In this document: piece by piece, positions 45,867-54,579 of the stretch
Position numbering within the stretch: position 1 is the first letter of the stretch
Layout of the letters: the number at the start of each line of letters is the position of its first letter
Assembly: GCF_003614435.1 (NCBI RefSeq)
Contig: NZ_CP025546.1
Span: 62,001 to 126,000 of the forward strand
From: Mycobacterium paragordonae
Lineage (GTDB): Bacteria > Actinomycetota > Actinomycetes > Mycobacteriales > Mycobacteriaceae
Direction of reading: 5' to 3'
DNA length: 64,000 bases
Program-made: the position numbers and the translations under genes
Notes under the pieces: model-generated
What the model was told of the DNA's origin: nothing
The model's input: the letters and a program-made list of their open reading frames with translations, nothing else
Databases searched by the model: none

Positions 45867-46547
45867 CTATTCGCGCCCGACGCTCCGGTACAGCTTGGCC
45901 GACACCGCCGACAGCCATGCCCAGGCCAGCACGACCGCCCCGGTGAAAGCCAGAATCGCCACCGTGCCGCCGGATCCGGAAGCCAGCGCGAGGAAGCTGC
46001 CGGCGAACACCAGACCGGTGATGCGCGAGAACCACGCCCATCGCAAACCGCCGGGTGTGCGGGCGAAGTACCCGGCGAGCACGAAGCACGCGGCAACCAG
46101 GCAGATGAAGCCGACGCCGGCGACGGCGAAGTGCGTCATCCCGTGCCAGCTCGGCTGCCCGATGCCGGACGGCGTGCCGGGCGGGAAGCCGTCCGACGGG
46201 TCGGCGCGGAAGCAACCGGCGACCATCAATGCGAGTCCGTAGCCGCCGAGCAGGCCGGCCGCCCAGGACGCGCGCCGTCCCGCGCCGAGCGCGCGTCTGA
46301 TCCCGACCGCCGCCGCGATCGTCATTGCGCCGCTGACCAGAAACGTCGCGATCTGAATCCACCCGAGGTCGCCATTGGCGAGTTGGCTGGCGGCATGCCG
46401 GGTGGGGTCGTAGCCGTCGCGCGTCGCCGCCTGGACCGCCACCGACACCACATAGATCGGACCCGCGATCACGCCGTACCCGAGGAGAGACTTCGTGACG
46501 CGATCCACGAGAGGCGGGCAATCGGTACTGGTCACGGCGACCTCCAT
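45867..46547 (-). CDS. DUF998 membrane protein
   Basis: The 226-aa product has six hydrophobic segments and the DUF998 pattern RHAASQLANGDLGWIQIATFLVSG split across loops, with FRADPSDGFPPGT. The function is unknown. It is divergent from a TetR gene, 66 bases away, and the repeated sites between them suggest TetR control. Confidence 0.85.
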   Translation of the reverse strand: MEVAVTSTDCPPLVDRVTKSLLGYGVIAGPIYVVSVAVQAATRDGYDPTRHAASQLANGDLGWIQIATFLVSGAMTIAAAVGIRRALGAGRRASWAAGLLGGYGLALMVAGCFRADPSDGFPPGTPSGIGQPSWHGMTHFAVAGVGFICLVAACFVLAGYFARTPGGLRWAWFSRITGLVFAGSFLALASGSGGTVAILAFTGAVVLAWAWLSAVSAKLYRSVGRE

Positions 46548-46558
46548 GTCACTATGAA

Positions 46559-46598
46559 ACTAGACCGTACAGTACTCAAAACTAGACTGTCCAGTACT
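46559..46598. promoter_or_regulatory. Two direct repeats between DUF998 and tetR (candidate operators)
   Basis: ACTAGACCGTACAGTACT (46559-46576) recurs as ACTAGACTGTCCAGTACT (46581-46598). They are 22 bases apart, about two DNA turns, in the intergenic region of divergent genes. The TetR protein encoded alongside is the likely ligand. Confidence 0.72.
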
Positions 46599-46613
46599 AC
46601 ACGAGAGGCCGGT

Positions 46614-47246
46614 ATGACCGAACCGGTGGGCCGTTCGGCCCGTAAACGGATGAGCATCCTGACCGCCGGACAGGAGTTGTTTCTGGCCAGCGGCTATCAC
46701 GGCACCAGCGTCGACGCCATCGCCGCGTCGGCCGCAGTGTCGAAACAGACGGTCTACAAGCACTTCGGCGACAAGCACGAATTGTTGATGGCCATCGTCG
46801 ACGAGGTCCTGGAGACCACGGTGTCCGCGTTCCTGGAACGCGTGTCGCTGCTCGCGGATACCACCGATCTGGAACGAGATCTGACCGCACTGGCCGGCGA
46901 CTATCTGCGCGCGGTCCTGCGGGAACCCGTGGTGCAACTGCGCAGATTGGTCGTCGGCGAGGCCAACCGCCTGCCCGAGCTGGCGGCGCTCTACTACGAC
47001 CGCGCCCCGCGCCGGATGCTGTCGGCCTTCGCCGACTGCTTCACCAGGCTGGACCAGCGCGGACTGCTGCGAGTGCGCGGCGAACCAGACACTGCCGCAG
47101 AGCATTTCGCGTTCCTGGTGGTCGGCCGGTGCATCGACCAGGCGCTGTTCTGCGGCGGCCCCGCGGTGGAGTCCGCCCTCGACGTCGAGCACCAGGTCCA
47201 GGCCGCCGTGCGAGTGTTCCTGGACGGCTACCGACCCGAAGGCTGA
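46614..47246 (+). CDS. TetR-family transcriptional regulator
   Basis: The 210-aa protein starts MTEPVGRSARKRMSI from the ATG at 46614. The N-terminal HTH is LASGYHGTSVDAIAASAAVS, then KQTVYKHFGDK. The C-terminal ligand domain is helical. The larger open frame before it is shadow sequence. It is divergent from the DUF998 gene and likely represses both. Confidence 0.9.
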   Translation: MTEPVGRSARKRMSILTAGQELFLASGYHGTSVDAIAASAAVSKQTVYKHFGDKHELLMAIVDEVLETTVSAFLERVSLLADTTDLERDLTALAGDYLRAVLREPVVQLRRLVVGEANRLPELAALYYDRAPRRMLSAFADCFTRLDQRGLLRVRGEPDTAAEHFAFLVVGRCIDQALFCGGPAVESALDVEHQVQAAVRVFLDGYRPEG

Positions 47247-47872
47247 CCTTGGGCCGCACTCATGTCACCGGTCGCGGGCGTACCGTCCAACAGCCCGTAG
47301 CGCAGGTACACCGTGCCGGTAGGACTGGCCACCGGCGGCTCCAGGAGTCTCAGGTTCAGCGGTACTAAGCCTCCTTCGAAACCACCGTCGAAAACCTTCT
47401 TCCCGACGCCCAGCACGATCGGATGCACCCAGAGGTCGAGGCGGTCGAAGAGCTTCTCGCGCAGCAGGGTCTGCACCAGGTTCAGGCTGCCCACGACTTT
47501 GACGTGCTCGTGCCGGTCCTGGAGCTCGCGCACCGCTCCGGCCAGGTCGGGGCCCAGCTGGGTGGACCCGGCCCACGACAGGTCGCGCTGTCCGCGCGAC
47601 GCCACGTACTTCGGGACACGGTTGAATAGCGCGGCGATCGGCCCGCCCTGTTGATGCGGCCAATACGCGGCGAAGATGTCGTACGTCCGCCGGCCGAGCA
47701 GTAGCGCGTCGGTGCCCTCGTAGGCGGCACCGATCTGAGCCTCGCTGATCGCATTCATCAGCGGTGCCTGCCACCCGCCGAACGGGAACCCGACCGGATC
47801 CTCGTCGGGACCGCCGGGTGCCTGTCCGACGAGATCGAGGGTGGAGAACAGCTCAATGTGGATGAGGCCCAT
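47228..47872 (-). CDS. RibD C-terminal/dihydrofolate-reductase-like protein
   Basis: The 214-aa product has IHIELFSTLDLVGQAPGG, LLLGRRTYDIFAAYW and KVVGSLNLVQTLL, the pattern of small DHFR-fold RibD-like reductases. The exact reaction is unknown. Its 3' end overlaps the tetR gene by 19 bases tail to tail. Confidence 0.85.
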   Translation of the reverse strand: MGLIHIELFSTLDLVGQAPGGPDEDPVGFPFGGWQAPLMNAISEAQIGAAYEGTDALLLGRRTYDIFAAYWPHQQGGPIAALFNRVPKYVASRGQRDLSWAGSTQLGPDLAGAVRELQDRHEHVKVVGSLNLVQTLLREKLFDRLDLWVHPIVLGVGKKVFDGGFEGGLVPLNLRLLEPPVASPTGTVYLRYGLLDGTPATGDMSAAQGQPSGR

Positions 47873-48026
47873 GGCTTCTCCTGACAGGGGTCGACGTTCG
47901 CGGTCGCAAGGACAGACCGGTCGACGCGGCCAAACTCATCGCCTCGGTACGGCGACCGCGGCCGATGAGATAGAACGGTAAGAGCTACCCGATCGCTTCA
48001 CCGAAGATGCCCAGAGGAGCTCAGTC

Positions 48027-48842
48027 ATGGAATCCGTCCAGGGGAAGAACGTTCTCGTCACCGGCGCCGCCATGGGCCTCGGCAAGCTATTCGCCACGCA
48101 GGCCGTCAAAGAGCGCGCTGCTTCGGTGACCCTCTGGGACGCGAACGAGACCGCGCTGAAGGAAACCGCCACCGAGTTGGAGGCGTCCGGGGTCACCATC
48201 CACTACGACACGGTCGACGTCACCGCGCAGGACCGGGTCGCCGAGGCCGCGGCGCAGGTCCGCAGCACCGTCGGCACCATCCACGTGCTGTTCAACAACG
48301 CCGGCATCGTTCGTGGGAACGGCTACTTCTGGGAGAACGACCCGCGCGACTTCATGCTCACCGTCGAAGTGAACTCCATCGGGCCCATGCTGGTCGCCCG
48401 CGAGTTCTTGCCGGGGATGATCGAGGCCGGGACCGACTGCCGACTGGTCAACATCGCGTCGTCGGCCGGGCTGAACGCCATCCCCCGGATGGCCGCCTAC
48501 GCCGCCTCCAAGTGGGCGGCCATCGGCTTCTCCGATTCGGTGCGGCTGGAACTCGAACAGGCCGGCCACGAGCGGGTCAAGGTCACCACCGTGTGCCCGA
48601 CGTACATCAACACCGGCATGTTCGACGGCGCCAAAGGCATCCTGTTTACTCCGATGCTCGAGCAGGAGGACGTCGTCGCCGAGACGTGGAAGGCGATGCT
48701 GCAGGGCAGCCCATTCGTCGTCATCCCGTGGACGTCGAAGATGAACAAGGTGCTCAGTGCCGTGCTGCCGATCCGGCTGCGCGACTTCTACCTCCGGCGC
48801 GTCGGGGTCTACAACTCGATGGACGAGTTCAAGGGTCACTGA
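48027..48842 (+). CDS. Short-chain dehydrogenase/reductase
   Basis: The 271-aa product has KNVLVTGAAMGLGKLF, FNNAGIVRGN and the Ser-Tyr-Lys site in IASSAGLNAIPRMAAYAASK. The C-terminal ~60 residues extend past the core and include a hydrophobic segment (KVLSAVLPIRLRDFYL), as in membrane-associated 11-beta-HSD or retinol-type SDRs. The substrate is unknown. GAGGAG precedes the ATG. Confidence 0.87.
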   Translation: MESVQGKNVLVTGAAMGLGKLFATQAVKERAASVTLWDANETALKETATELEASGVTIHYDTVDVTAQDRVAEAAAQVRSTVGTIHVLFNNAGIVRGNGYFWENDPRDFMLTVEVNSIGPMLVAREFLPGMIEAGTDCRLVNIASSAGLNAIPRMAAYAASKWAAIGFSDSVRLELEQAGHERVKVTTVCPTYINTGMFDGAKGILFTPMLEQEDVVAETWKAMLQGSPFVVIPWTSKMNKVLSAVLPIRLRDFYLRRVGVYNSMDEFKGH

Positions 48843-48910
48843 CCGGTCCGGCTCATCGAGGGTCTCGCCGCGGATTGGCGATTATCACAATTCGGCATTA
48901 TTTTACTGGC

Positions 48911-49918
48911 GTGACGTCAACAGCTGCAGGCGCAGTTTCTCGGTGGATCGCTCCTTTCCTCACGGTCGCGGCCGTCGCGGCCATGGGCCTGGCGGGCTCG
49001 ACGCAGACCGCTCCCGCCCCGGCGATGCGTCTGGTCGATTCGTCAAACCCGTTGGCCGGACAGTCCTTCTACGTCGACCCGGCGTCGGCGGCGATGGGGG
49101 CGCACAACGCCAACCCGGGCAGTGCGCAGCTGACCGCCATCGCCAACACCCCGCAGGCCTACTGGCTGGACCAGGCCTTTCCGGCCGGGTCGGTCGGCGG
49201 GCGGGTCGCGTCGTATGCCGGCGCGGCGCAGGCTGCGGGCAGCATGCCGATCTTTGCCCTCTACGGAATCCCGCATCGCGACTGCGGCAGCTACGCATCC
49301 GGCGGGTTCGGGTCGGGCGCGGACTACCGGGCGTGGATCGACAGCATCTCGTCGGGGCTGGGCGGGTCGCCGGCGGCGATCATCGTCGAACCCGATGCCC
49401 TGGACATGGCCGACTGCCTGTCGGCCGACCAGCGCCAGGAACGCTTCGATCTGATCCGCTACGCGGTGGACACCCTGACCCGTGATCCCGCCGCCGCGGT
49501 GTACGTCGATGGGGGCCACTCGCGCTGGCTGAGCGCCGAAGAGATCGCCAACCGCCTCAACCAGGTCGGTGTCGGCCACGCCCGGGGATTCAGCCTCAAC
49601 GTCTCCAACTTCTTCAGCACCGACGAGGAAACCGGCTACGGCGAAGCAATCTCCGGGATGACGGGCGGTGCGCACTACGTGATCGACACGTCGCGCAACG
49701 GCGTCGGACCGGCGCCGGACTCCGCGCTGAGTTGGTGCAACCCCTCCGGGCGCGCCCTGGGCACCCCGCCCACCACCGCGACCGCGGGCGGGCACGCGGA
49801 CGCCTACCTGTGGGTCAAGCGTCCGGGTGAGTCCGACGGGTCGTGCAACGGCGGCGCTTCGGCGGGCCACTTCGTGAGCCAGTACGCGATCGATCTGGCC
49901 CAGAACGCCGGTCAGTAG
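48911..49918 (+). CDS. celA1: Secreted glycoside hydrolase family 6 protein (CelA1-like)
   Basis: The 335-aa product starts at GTG 48911 with a signal peptide (SRWIAPFLTVAAVAAMGLAG). The GH6 motifs are ALYGIPHRDCGSYASGG and AAIIVEPDALDMADC, holding candidate acid and base Asp residues. GH6 enzymes cut beta-1,4-glucan; in M. tuberculosis Rv0062 is the match. It lacks a separate cellulose-binding module. Confidence 0.9.
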   Translation: MTSTAAGAVSRWIAPFLTVAAVAAMGLAGSTQTAPAPAMRLVDSSNPLAGQSFYVDPASAAMGAHNANPGSAQLTAIANTPQAYWLDQAFPAGSVGGRVASYAGAAQAAGSMPIFALYGIPHRDCGSYASGGFGSGADYRAWIDSISSGLGGSPAAIIVEPDALDMADCLSADQRQERFDLIRYAVDTLTRDPAAAVYVDGGHSRWLSAEEIANRLNQVGVGHARGFSLNVSNFFSTDEETGYGEAISGMTGGAHYVIDTSRNGVGPAPDSALSWCNPSGRALGTPPTTATAGGHADAYLWVKRPGESDGSCNGGASAGHFVSQYAIDLAQNAGQ

Positions 49919-49931
49919 GACGTTTCTTGCT

Positions 49932-49948
49932 CACGGCGCGCCGCCGTG
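49932..49948. terminator. Hairpin between convergent celA1 and PE_PGRS genes
   Basis: CACGGCG and CGCCGTG form a perfect 7-bp stem around CGC, 13 bases after the celA1 stop. No U tract follows, so termination is possible but uncertain. Confidence 0.4.
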
Positions 49949-50016
49949 TGCGTGGTGCCGACGGTCCAAATCCGTGGGCGCGACTCCTGGTCGCTGACGT
50001 CAAACGCGCTGACTAC

Positions 50017-51375
50017 TCACGCAGGCGTCAGCCCCGGCGCCCCATTCGGGCCGACCAGCAGGTAAGCGCCGAATCCTCCGGGTGCGCCGATGCCCGGGGT
50101 GGCTCCGATGCCGCCGTTGCCGCCGTGGCCGCCGATGCCGAACAGGATGCCGCCGTATCCGCCCTGGCCGCCGTTGCCGCCGACCGCGAGGTTGGCTGCG
50201 CCGAAGCCGTTGCCGCCGTGGCCGCCGAGGCCGAAGAGGATGCCGCCGAGGCCACCCAATCCGCCCACCCCACCGATGCCGCCGGCACCCGCGACACCAC
50301 CATCACCCCCGGCGCCGCCCACACCGAAGAAGGCGCCGCCGTCGCCCCCGTATCCACCGGGACCGCCGTGGCCGCCCACCGAACCTCCGCCGACGCCACC
50401 GGCGCCGCCGAACCCGAGCCACTGCCCGGCGCCGCTGCCACCCTGGCCGCCCTGGCCGCCGGTGGTCACGCCCGCGGCGTCCCCACCCGCACCGCCGGCG
50501 GCACCGGTGCTGATCAGGTTGAACAAGATGTTGCCGCTGCCGCCCGTACCGCCCAAGCCCGGGACGCCGCCGTTGAACGGCGTGGCCCCACCGGCGCCAC
50601 CGGTACCGCCGGCGCCGTAGAGCAGGCCGAGGGCGTCACCGCCGTAGCCGCCCCAGCCGGCGACGAAGCCTCGCCCGCCGGCCCCACCCACGCCGCCGTT
50701 ACCGAGCAGGAACCCCCCGCTACCACCGTTGCCGCCGTCGCCGGCGACCCCGGTACCGCCCGCGCCGCCCACACCGCCGGCGCCGCCGTTGCCGAACAGA
50801 CCGACGGCGTTGCCGCCGCTACCACCGAAGCCGGCAAAGCCATTGGGGACGGCGCCGCCGGTTCCGCCCCGGCCACCGTTGCCGAACAAGAACCCGCCGT
50901 CGCCGCCGCGGCCGCCGTTCTGGCCGGCCGCTCCCGACCCGCCGTTGCCGCCGTTTCCCCAGAGCAATCCGCCGTTCTGGCCACGCGAACCGGTTCCGTC
51001 GACACCGTTGCTGCCGTCGCCGATCAGCGGCCGTCCCAGCAACGTTTCCGTGACCCCATTCACCTGATCGATCAGATTCTGCAGCGGGTTGGCGCTGGCC
51101 GCCTCGGCACTGGCATAGGAGCCCGCACCCGCGGTGAGCAGCTGCACGAACTGCTGATGGAATTCCGCCGCCTCGGCGCTGACCGCTTGGTAGGCCCGAG
51201 CGTGCTGGCTGAACACCGCGGCGACGGCCGCCGAGACCTCGTCGCCGCCTGCGGCCAGTAACGCCGACGTCGGGCCTGCCGCCGCACCGTTGGCCACGCC
51301 GATCGAGGACGCGACATTGCCCAGGTTCGAGGCCGCCGCCGCCAACAAGTCTGGAACCACAGTGACAAAGGACAT
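50017..51375 (-). CDS. PE_PGRS-family protein
   Basis: The 452-aa protein begins MSFVTVVPDLLAAAASNL. Residues 1-95 are a PE domain in which the usual Pro-Glu is Pro-Asp. YASAE fits the YxxxD/E signal for type VII export. A linker with LIGDGSNGVDGTG then leads to Gly-Gly-Ala/Asn-Gly-Gly repeats to the end (GGxGG, FGNGGRGG). Such proteins are exported surface proteins of slow-growing mycobacteria, with roles still debated. Confidence 0.93.
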   Translation of the reverse strand: MSFVTVVPDLLAAAASNLGNVASSIGVANGAAAGPTSALLAAGGDEVSAAVAAVFSQHARAYQAVSAEAAEFHQQFVQLLTAGAGSYASAEAASANPLQNLIDQVNGVTETLLGRPLIGDGSNGVDGTGSRGQNGGLLWGNGGNGGSGAAGQNGGRGGDGGFLFGNGGRGGTGGAVPNGFAGFGGSGGNAVGLFGNGGAGGVGGAGGTGVAGDGGNGGSGGFLLGNGGVGGAGGRGFVAGWGGYGGDALGLLYGAGGTGGAGGATPFNGGVPGLGGTGGSGNILFNLISTGAAGGAGGDAAGVTTGGQGGQGGSGAGQWLGFGGAGGVGGGSVGGHGGPGGYGGDGGAFFGVGGAGGDGGVAGAGGIGGVGGLGGLGGILFGLGGHGGNGFGAANLAVGGNGGQGGYGGILFGIGGHGGNGGIGATPGIGAPGGFGAYLLVGPNGAPGLTPA

Positions 51376-51479
51376 GTCGACCTCCGAACCGGCGCGGTCA
51401 CCTCCCGAGGGTCACCGCCTGTCAGAAAATCGTATGGCCGTCCGGCGCAAAATTCCGCGCCAAATACTCGCGCAGATTC

Positions 51480-52256
51480 TCAGGGTCGCATTGACGCCAT
51501 GACTCGGCCCAGGATGATCGATCTGTAACGGCGGGGAAGCATCTTGAGGGACGCCGTCAGGAACTTCGCCTGCCCTCCCGGCACCACGGTCACCCGTCGT
51601 CCAAGCGAAGACCACATCGCCTTGGCCACCACCTCGGGTGCGGCAGCGGACTTCATCGTCAAGCCCGCACGTGCCGCGAAGCCGGTGTGTACCGGTCCGG
51701 GCGCAACCGACAGCACGTCGACGCCGCGCGGCTTGAGTTCCCGGTGCAGGCCCTCGGCAAGGTTCTGAACGTACGCCTTGGTTGCCGCGTAGTTCGCCTG
51801 GCCGGGCACGCCCTGCCAGCCGAGGATGGAGCCGAACAATACGATGCCGCCGCGTCGCCGTGCGGTCATCCGGGCGGCGAACGACTGGGTGAGCTGTGCG
51901 ACGGCAGTGATGTTGACAGCGATCATTTCCAGTTCGTCCGCCGTCGCCGTGGCGGTGAATGGCCCGGTGGTCCCGAATCCGGCCGCCAACACCGCCAGGC
52001 CGACGTCCATCCCATCGGTTGCGTCCAAAAGTGCTGCCACGCCGGTTGTTTGACCAAGATCTACGGCGACCACCTGGGTCTTGACCCCGTAAGACCGCTC
52101 CAGCTCACCGGCCAGCTCCTGCAGCTTAGCCTCACTGCGGGCGGCTAGCACGGCGTCGAAGCCCTCTGCCGCAACGTGTTTGGCGATGGCGCGACCGATC
52201 CCGTCGCTGGCGCCGGTGATCACCGCCCATGGACCGTACCGCTCGCGCTTGTTCAT
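51480..52256 (-). CDS. Short-chain dehydrogenase/reductase
   Basis: The 258-aa product has AVITGASDGIGRAIAK, VLAAGFGTTGPF, a Ser in LFGSILGWQG and a YAATKAY site. It fits the DltE/KduD-like subgroup of SDRs. Its ATG overlaps the stop of the MFS transporter (52253-52256), so it belongs to the same transcript as the transporter. Confidence 0.88.
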   Translation of the reverse strand: MNKRERYGPWAVITGASDGIGRAIAKHVAAEGFDAVLAARSEAKLQELAGELERSYGVKTQVVAVDLGQTTGVAALLDATDGMDVGLAVLAAGFGTTGPFTATATADELEMIAVNITAVAQLTQSFAARMTARRRGGIVLFGSILGWQGVPGQANYAATKAYVQNLAEGLHRELKPRGVDVLSVAPGPVHTGFAARAGLTMKSAAAPEVVAKAMWSSLGRRVTVVPGGQAKFLTASLKMLPRRYRSIILGRVMASMRP

Positions 52257-53809
52257 GCCCGGTTCCCGACCGGGTGCGCGGGCAGTACGGCGAGCACGAA
52301 GAGAGCTCCGGCCAGGCAGACGGCCGCGGCGGTCAGGCAGCCGGCAGTCATGCCAGACAAGAACGCATCGCTGACGGCGACCCGCACGCTGCCGGCTATC
52401 GCGGCGGGAGACTGGCCCGCGACGGCCAAGCCCTGCGCCAGACCCTCCTGCGCCACCGATCGTGCCGGTTGCGGCAATCCTTGCAGCGCTTGGCTTTCGG
52501 TGAGATGACGGATGTAGAGCGTGGAGAAGACGCTGCCGATGACCGCCACACCGAGGGTGCCGCCCACCTGACGGGTGGCGTCATTGACGGCCGATCCGGC
52601 GCCGGCCTGTTCCGGACGCACCACGCCCATGATGGAGTCGGTGGCCGGTGCCGTGGTCAGGCCCAAGCCGCCGCCCAAAAGCACCATCTGCGCGGCCATC
52701 TCGAGGTAACTGATGCTGAGATCAGAGGTGCTGATCCAGGCGAAGGACGTGGCCATCATCAGCAGTCCGACGAACACAACGGCTTTGGTGCCGATCCTGC
52801 TGACGGCCAGCCTGGTGCCGAGTATCGATCCGATGGCGATCGAAATCGCGACCGGCAGAATGCGCACGCCGGTGCCCAGCGGACCGAATCCCTGCAGCTG
52901 CTGCATGAACTGGGTGATCAGGAAGATGAACCCGAACAGGGCGAAGAACGCCACGGTGACGGCCCCGCTGGCTGCGCTGAACCGCAGGTTGGTGAACAGG
53001 GTGACGTCGATGAGCGGATCGCGCTGCCTGCGCTCCCACAGCGCGAAGCCGATTCCGGCCGCGAGCGCGAAGGCGAAGCCGCCCAGGGTCCGTGCCGAGC
53101 TCCAACCCTGTTCCGGCGCTTCGATAATGGTGTAGACCAAGGCGCCCAGCATTGCTACGGAGAGCACCAGTCCGCCGCGGTCGAGGCGCGACCCCGGGTC
53201 AGGGGTCGATGCGGGGATGACCGCGGGCGCCGCGAGAGCTGCCGCGAGGGCGATGGGCGCCAGCGCCAGGAAGAGGCTGCCCCACCAGAACACCTCGAGC
53301 AGCGCGCCGCCGAGGATCGGGCCGATCGCCACCCCCAGGCCGGTGACGGCGCCCCACAGACCGATCGCGACTGCCCGCTGACGGGCCTCTCGGAACGTGT
53401 CGGTGATGATGGCCAGCGTGGTCGGATAGATCAGCGCCGAAGCCACTCCCATCGCCACCCGCATCGCGATCAGGGATCCGGTCGTGGTGCACAGTGCGGC
53501 GCCCGTGCTACTCAGTGCAAAGAGGACGAGCCCGGCGATCAAAGTCCCGCGGCGCCCGAACTTGTCCCCGATGGTGCCACCGGCCAGCACCAGCGCGGCG
53601 AAGGCGAGATTGTAAGCGTCGACGATCCACTGCAGGCCGCGCGTCGACGCGCCGAGTGCCGAATTGAGCGTCGGCAGTGCGACATTGACGATAGTGGTCT
53701 CCACATTGATCGCCAGGGAGGCGACCAGGACGACAGCCAGGACGGCAGCGGGACGGACCCGCGCCGACGGCGACTCAAGATGGGAACGGTCTGGGGCGTC
53801 GATGGTCAT
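52253..53809 (-). CDS. MFS drug:H+ antiporter, DHA2 (14-TM) type
   Basis: The 518-aa protein has 14 predicted hydrophobic segments, motif A in GGTIGDKFGRRGT and the DHA2 motif C-like region GLGVAIGPILGGAL. The family exports drugs and other hydrophobic compounds using proton flow (EmrB/QacA-like). It is downstream of a TetR gene on the same strand, with two candidate operators immediately upstream of its start. Confidence 0.92.
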   Translation of the reverse strand: MTIDAPDRSHLESPSARVRPAAVLAVVLVASLAINVETTIVNVALPTLNSALGASTRGLQWIVDAYNLAFAALVLAGGTIGDKFGRRGTLIAGLVLFALSSTGAALCTTTGSLIAMRVAMGVASALIYPTTLAIITDTFREARQRAVAIGLWGAVTGLGVAIGPILGGALLEVFWWGSLFLALAPIALAAALAAPAVIPASTPDPGSRLDRGGLVLSVAMLGALVYTIIEAPEQGWSSARTLGGFAFALAAGIGFALWERRQRDPLIDVTLFTNLRFSAASGAVTVAFFALFGFIFLITQFMQQLQGFGPLGTGVRILPVAISIAIGSILGTRLAVSRIGTKAVVFVGLLMMATSFAWISTSDLSISYLEMAAQMVLLGGGLGLTTAPATDSIMGVVRPEQAGAGSAVNDATRQVGGTLGVAVIGSVFSTLYIRHLTESQALQGLPQPARSVAQEGLAQGLAVAGQSPAAIAGSVRVAVSDAFLSGMTAGCLTAAAVCLAGALFVLAVLPAHPVGNRA

Positions 53810-53823
53810 CGCGGATCCGCCTT

Positions 53824-53842
53824 ATGTTGACAGCAGTAACAT
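53824..53842. promoter_or_regulatory. Candidate TetR operator O1 upstream of the MFS gene
   Basis: ATGTTGACAGCAGTAACAT lies 14 bases before the transporter ATG. It is imperfectly palindromic (ATGTT...AACAT) and shares the motif ATGTTGACA with O2 and O3. Confidence 0.7.
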
Positions 53843-53860
53843 CGGCAAGCATGGCAGTAG

Positions 53861-53879
53861 AAGTTATCGCTGTCAACAT
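53861..53879. promoter_or_regulatory. Candidate TetR operator O2 upstream of the MFS gene
   Basis: On the minus strand this reads ATGTTGACAGCGATAACTT. With O1 it gives a perfect 11-bp inverted repeat (53824-53834 and 53869-53879). Confidence 0.7.
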
Positions 53880-53886
53880 CTCCGCT

Positions 53887-54498
53887 CTAGCGGATGCCTT
53901 CTTGAATAACGTCGAGCAGGCGATCGGTGATCAACTGCTTGCGGTCGGCGGCCGCCCCGGCCAGGGGTCCGTCGAGGTACAGCGTCGAAAGCCCGTGCAC
54001 GGCCGCCCAGGCGGCTTCGTCGAGTCCGTCCCGGCGACTCGGGGTGAGTACTCCGGTGGTGACGAGATCGTCGATGCAGCCGCTGAGTATGTAAAACGGA
54101 TGACGGTCCGGTGCGACGACCGGGTCGGTCTGCTGCGGCCCGCTGGGGGCGAAAGCCGTTCGGAACAAGCCAGGTTCGGCGAGGGCGAAGTCGATGTACG
54201 CCTGCCCCGTGGCTCGCAACCGGCCGACGGCGCGACGATTGCGCGGGCCGCGATTGGGAACGGCGGCAATCGACTCAATCATCGCCTCGCCCAACATCGT
54301 CATCGCGTAGACCTGTACCGCACCCAGCAGTGCCTGTCGGTCCGCGTAGTGGCGATAGGCCGCGGCGTTACTCACACCCGCCGCGCGCTGCACGTCGCGC
54401 AGTACCACCGCGTCCGGACCGCCGGCCCGGGCCAGGGCCACGGCGTGATCCAGCAGCGCCTGCCGCAGGTTGCCGTGGTGGTAGGAGCCGGTCGCCAT
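53887..54498 (-). CDS. TetR-family transcriptional regulator
   Basis: The 203-aa protein starts MATGSYHHGNLRQALLDH. The HTH is VVLRDVQRAAGVSNAAAYRH. The C-terminal domain matches the TetR_C_33-type. It sits upstream of and co-oriented with the MFS and SDR genes, and divergent from a thioesterase gene. Shared operator-like sites at 53824-53879 and over its own start codon suggest that it represses the transporter and itself. Confidence 0.9.
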   Translation of the reverse strand: MATGSYHHGNLRQALLDHAVALARAGGPDAVVLRDVQRAAGVSNAAAYRHYADRQALLGAVQVYAMTMLGEAMIESIAAVPNRGPRNRRAVGRLRATGQAYIDFALAEPGLFRTAFAPSGPQQTDPVVAPDRHPFYILSGCIDDLVTTGVLTPSRRDGLDEAAWAAVHGLSTLYLDGPLAGAAADRKQLITDRLLDVIQEGIR

Positions 54499-54515
54499 GT
54501 TGACAAGTTTTACAT
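54497..54515. promoter_or_regulatory. Candidate TetR operator O3 at the tetR start
   Basis: ATGTTGACAAGTTTTACAT overlaps the first two bases of the tetR ATG and lies between tetR and the divergent thioesterase gene. It matches O1 and O2 over ATGTTGACA. Confidence 0.7.
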
Positions 54516-54579
54516 CTGCAGCCGAAAAGACAGTAGTGCGAGAACGGCGTTCTTCGGCCGGTGTGCGACGATCGACGAC

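Noticed and set aside
45774..46613. An N-terminal extension of the tetR frame of about 280 codons
   Set aside because: It is antisense to the DUF998 gene and rich in Arg/Pro. The TetR domain starts naturally at 46614 after the operator repeats.
49843..51261. A 472-residue plus frame opposite PE_PGRS
   Set aside because: It arises from the periodic GC-rich PGRS repeats read antisense; the PE_PGRS frame begins with a normal PE domain.
52229..53830. A 533-residue plus frame opposite the MFS gene
   Set aside because: It has low-complexity Arg/Gly/Asp composition and mirrors the transporter gene, which has clear membrane segments and motifs.
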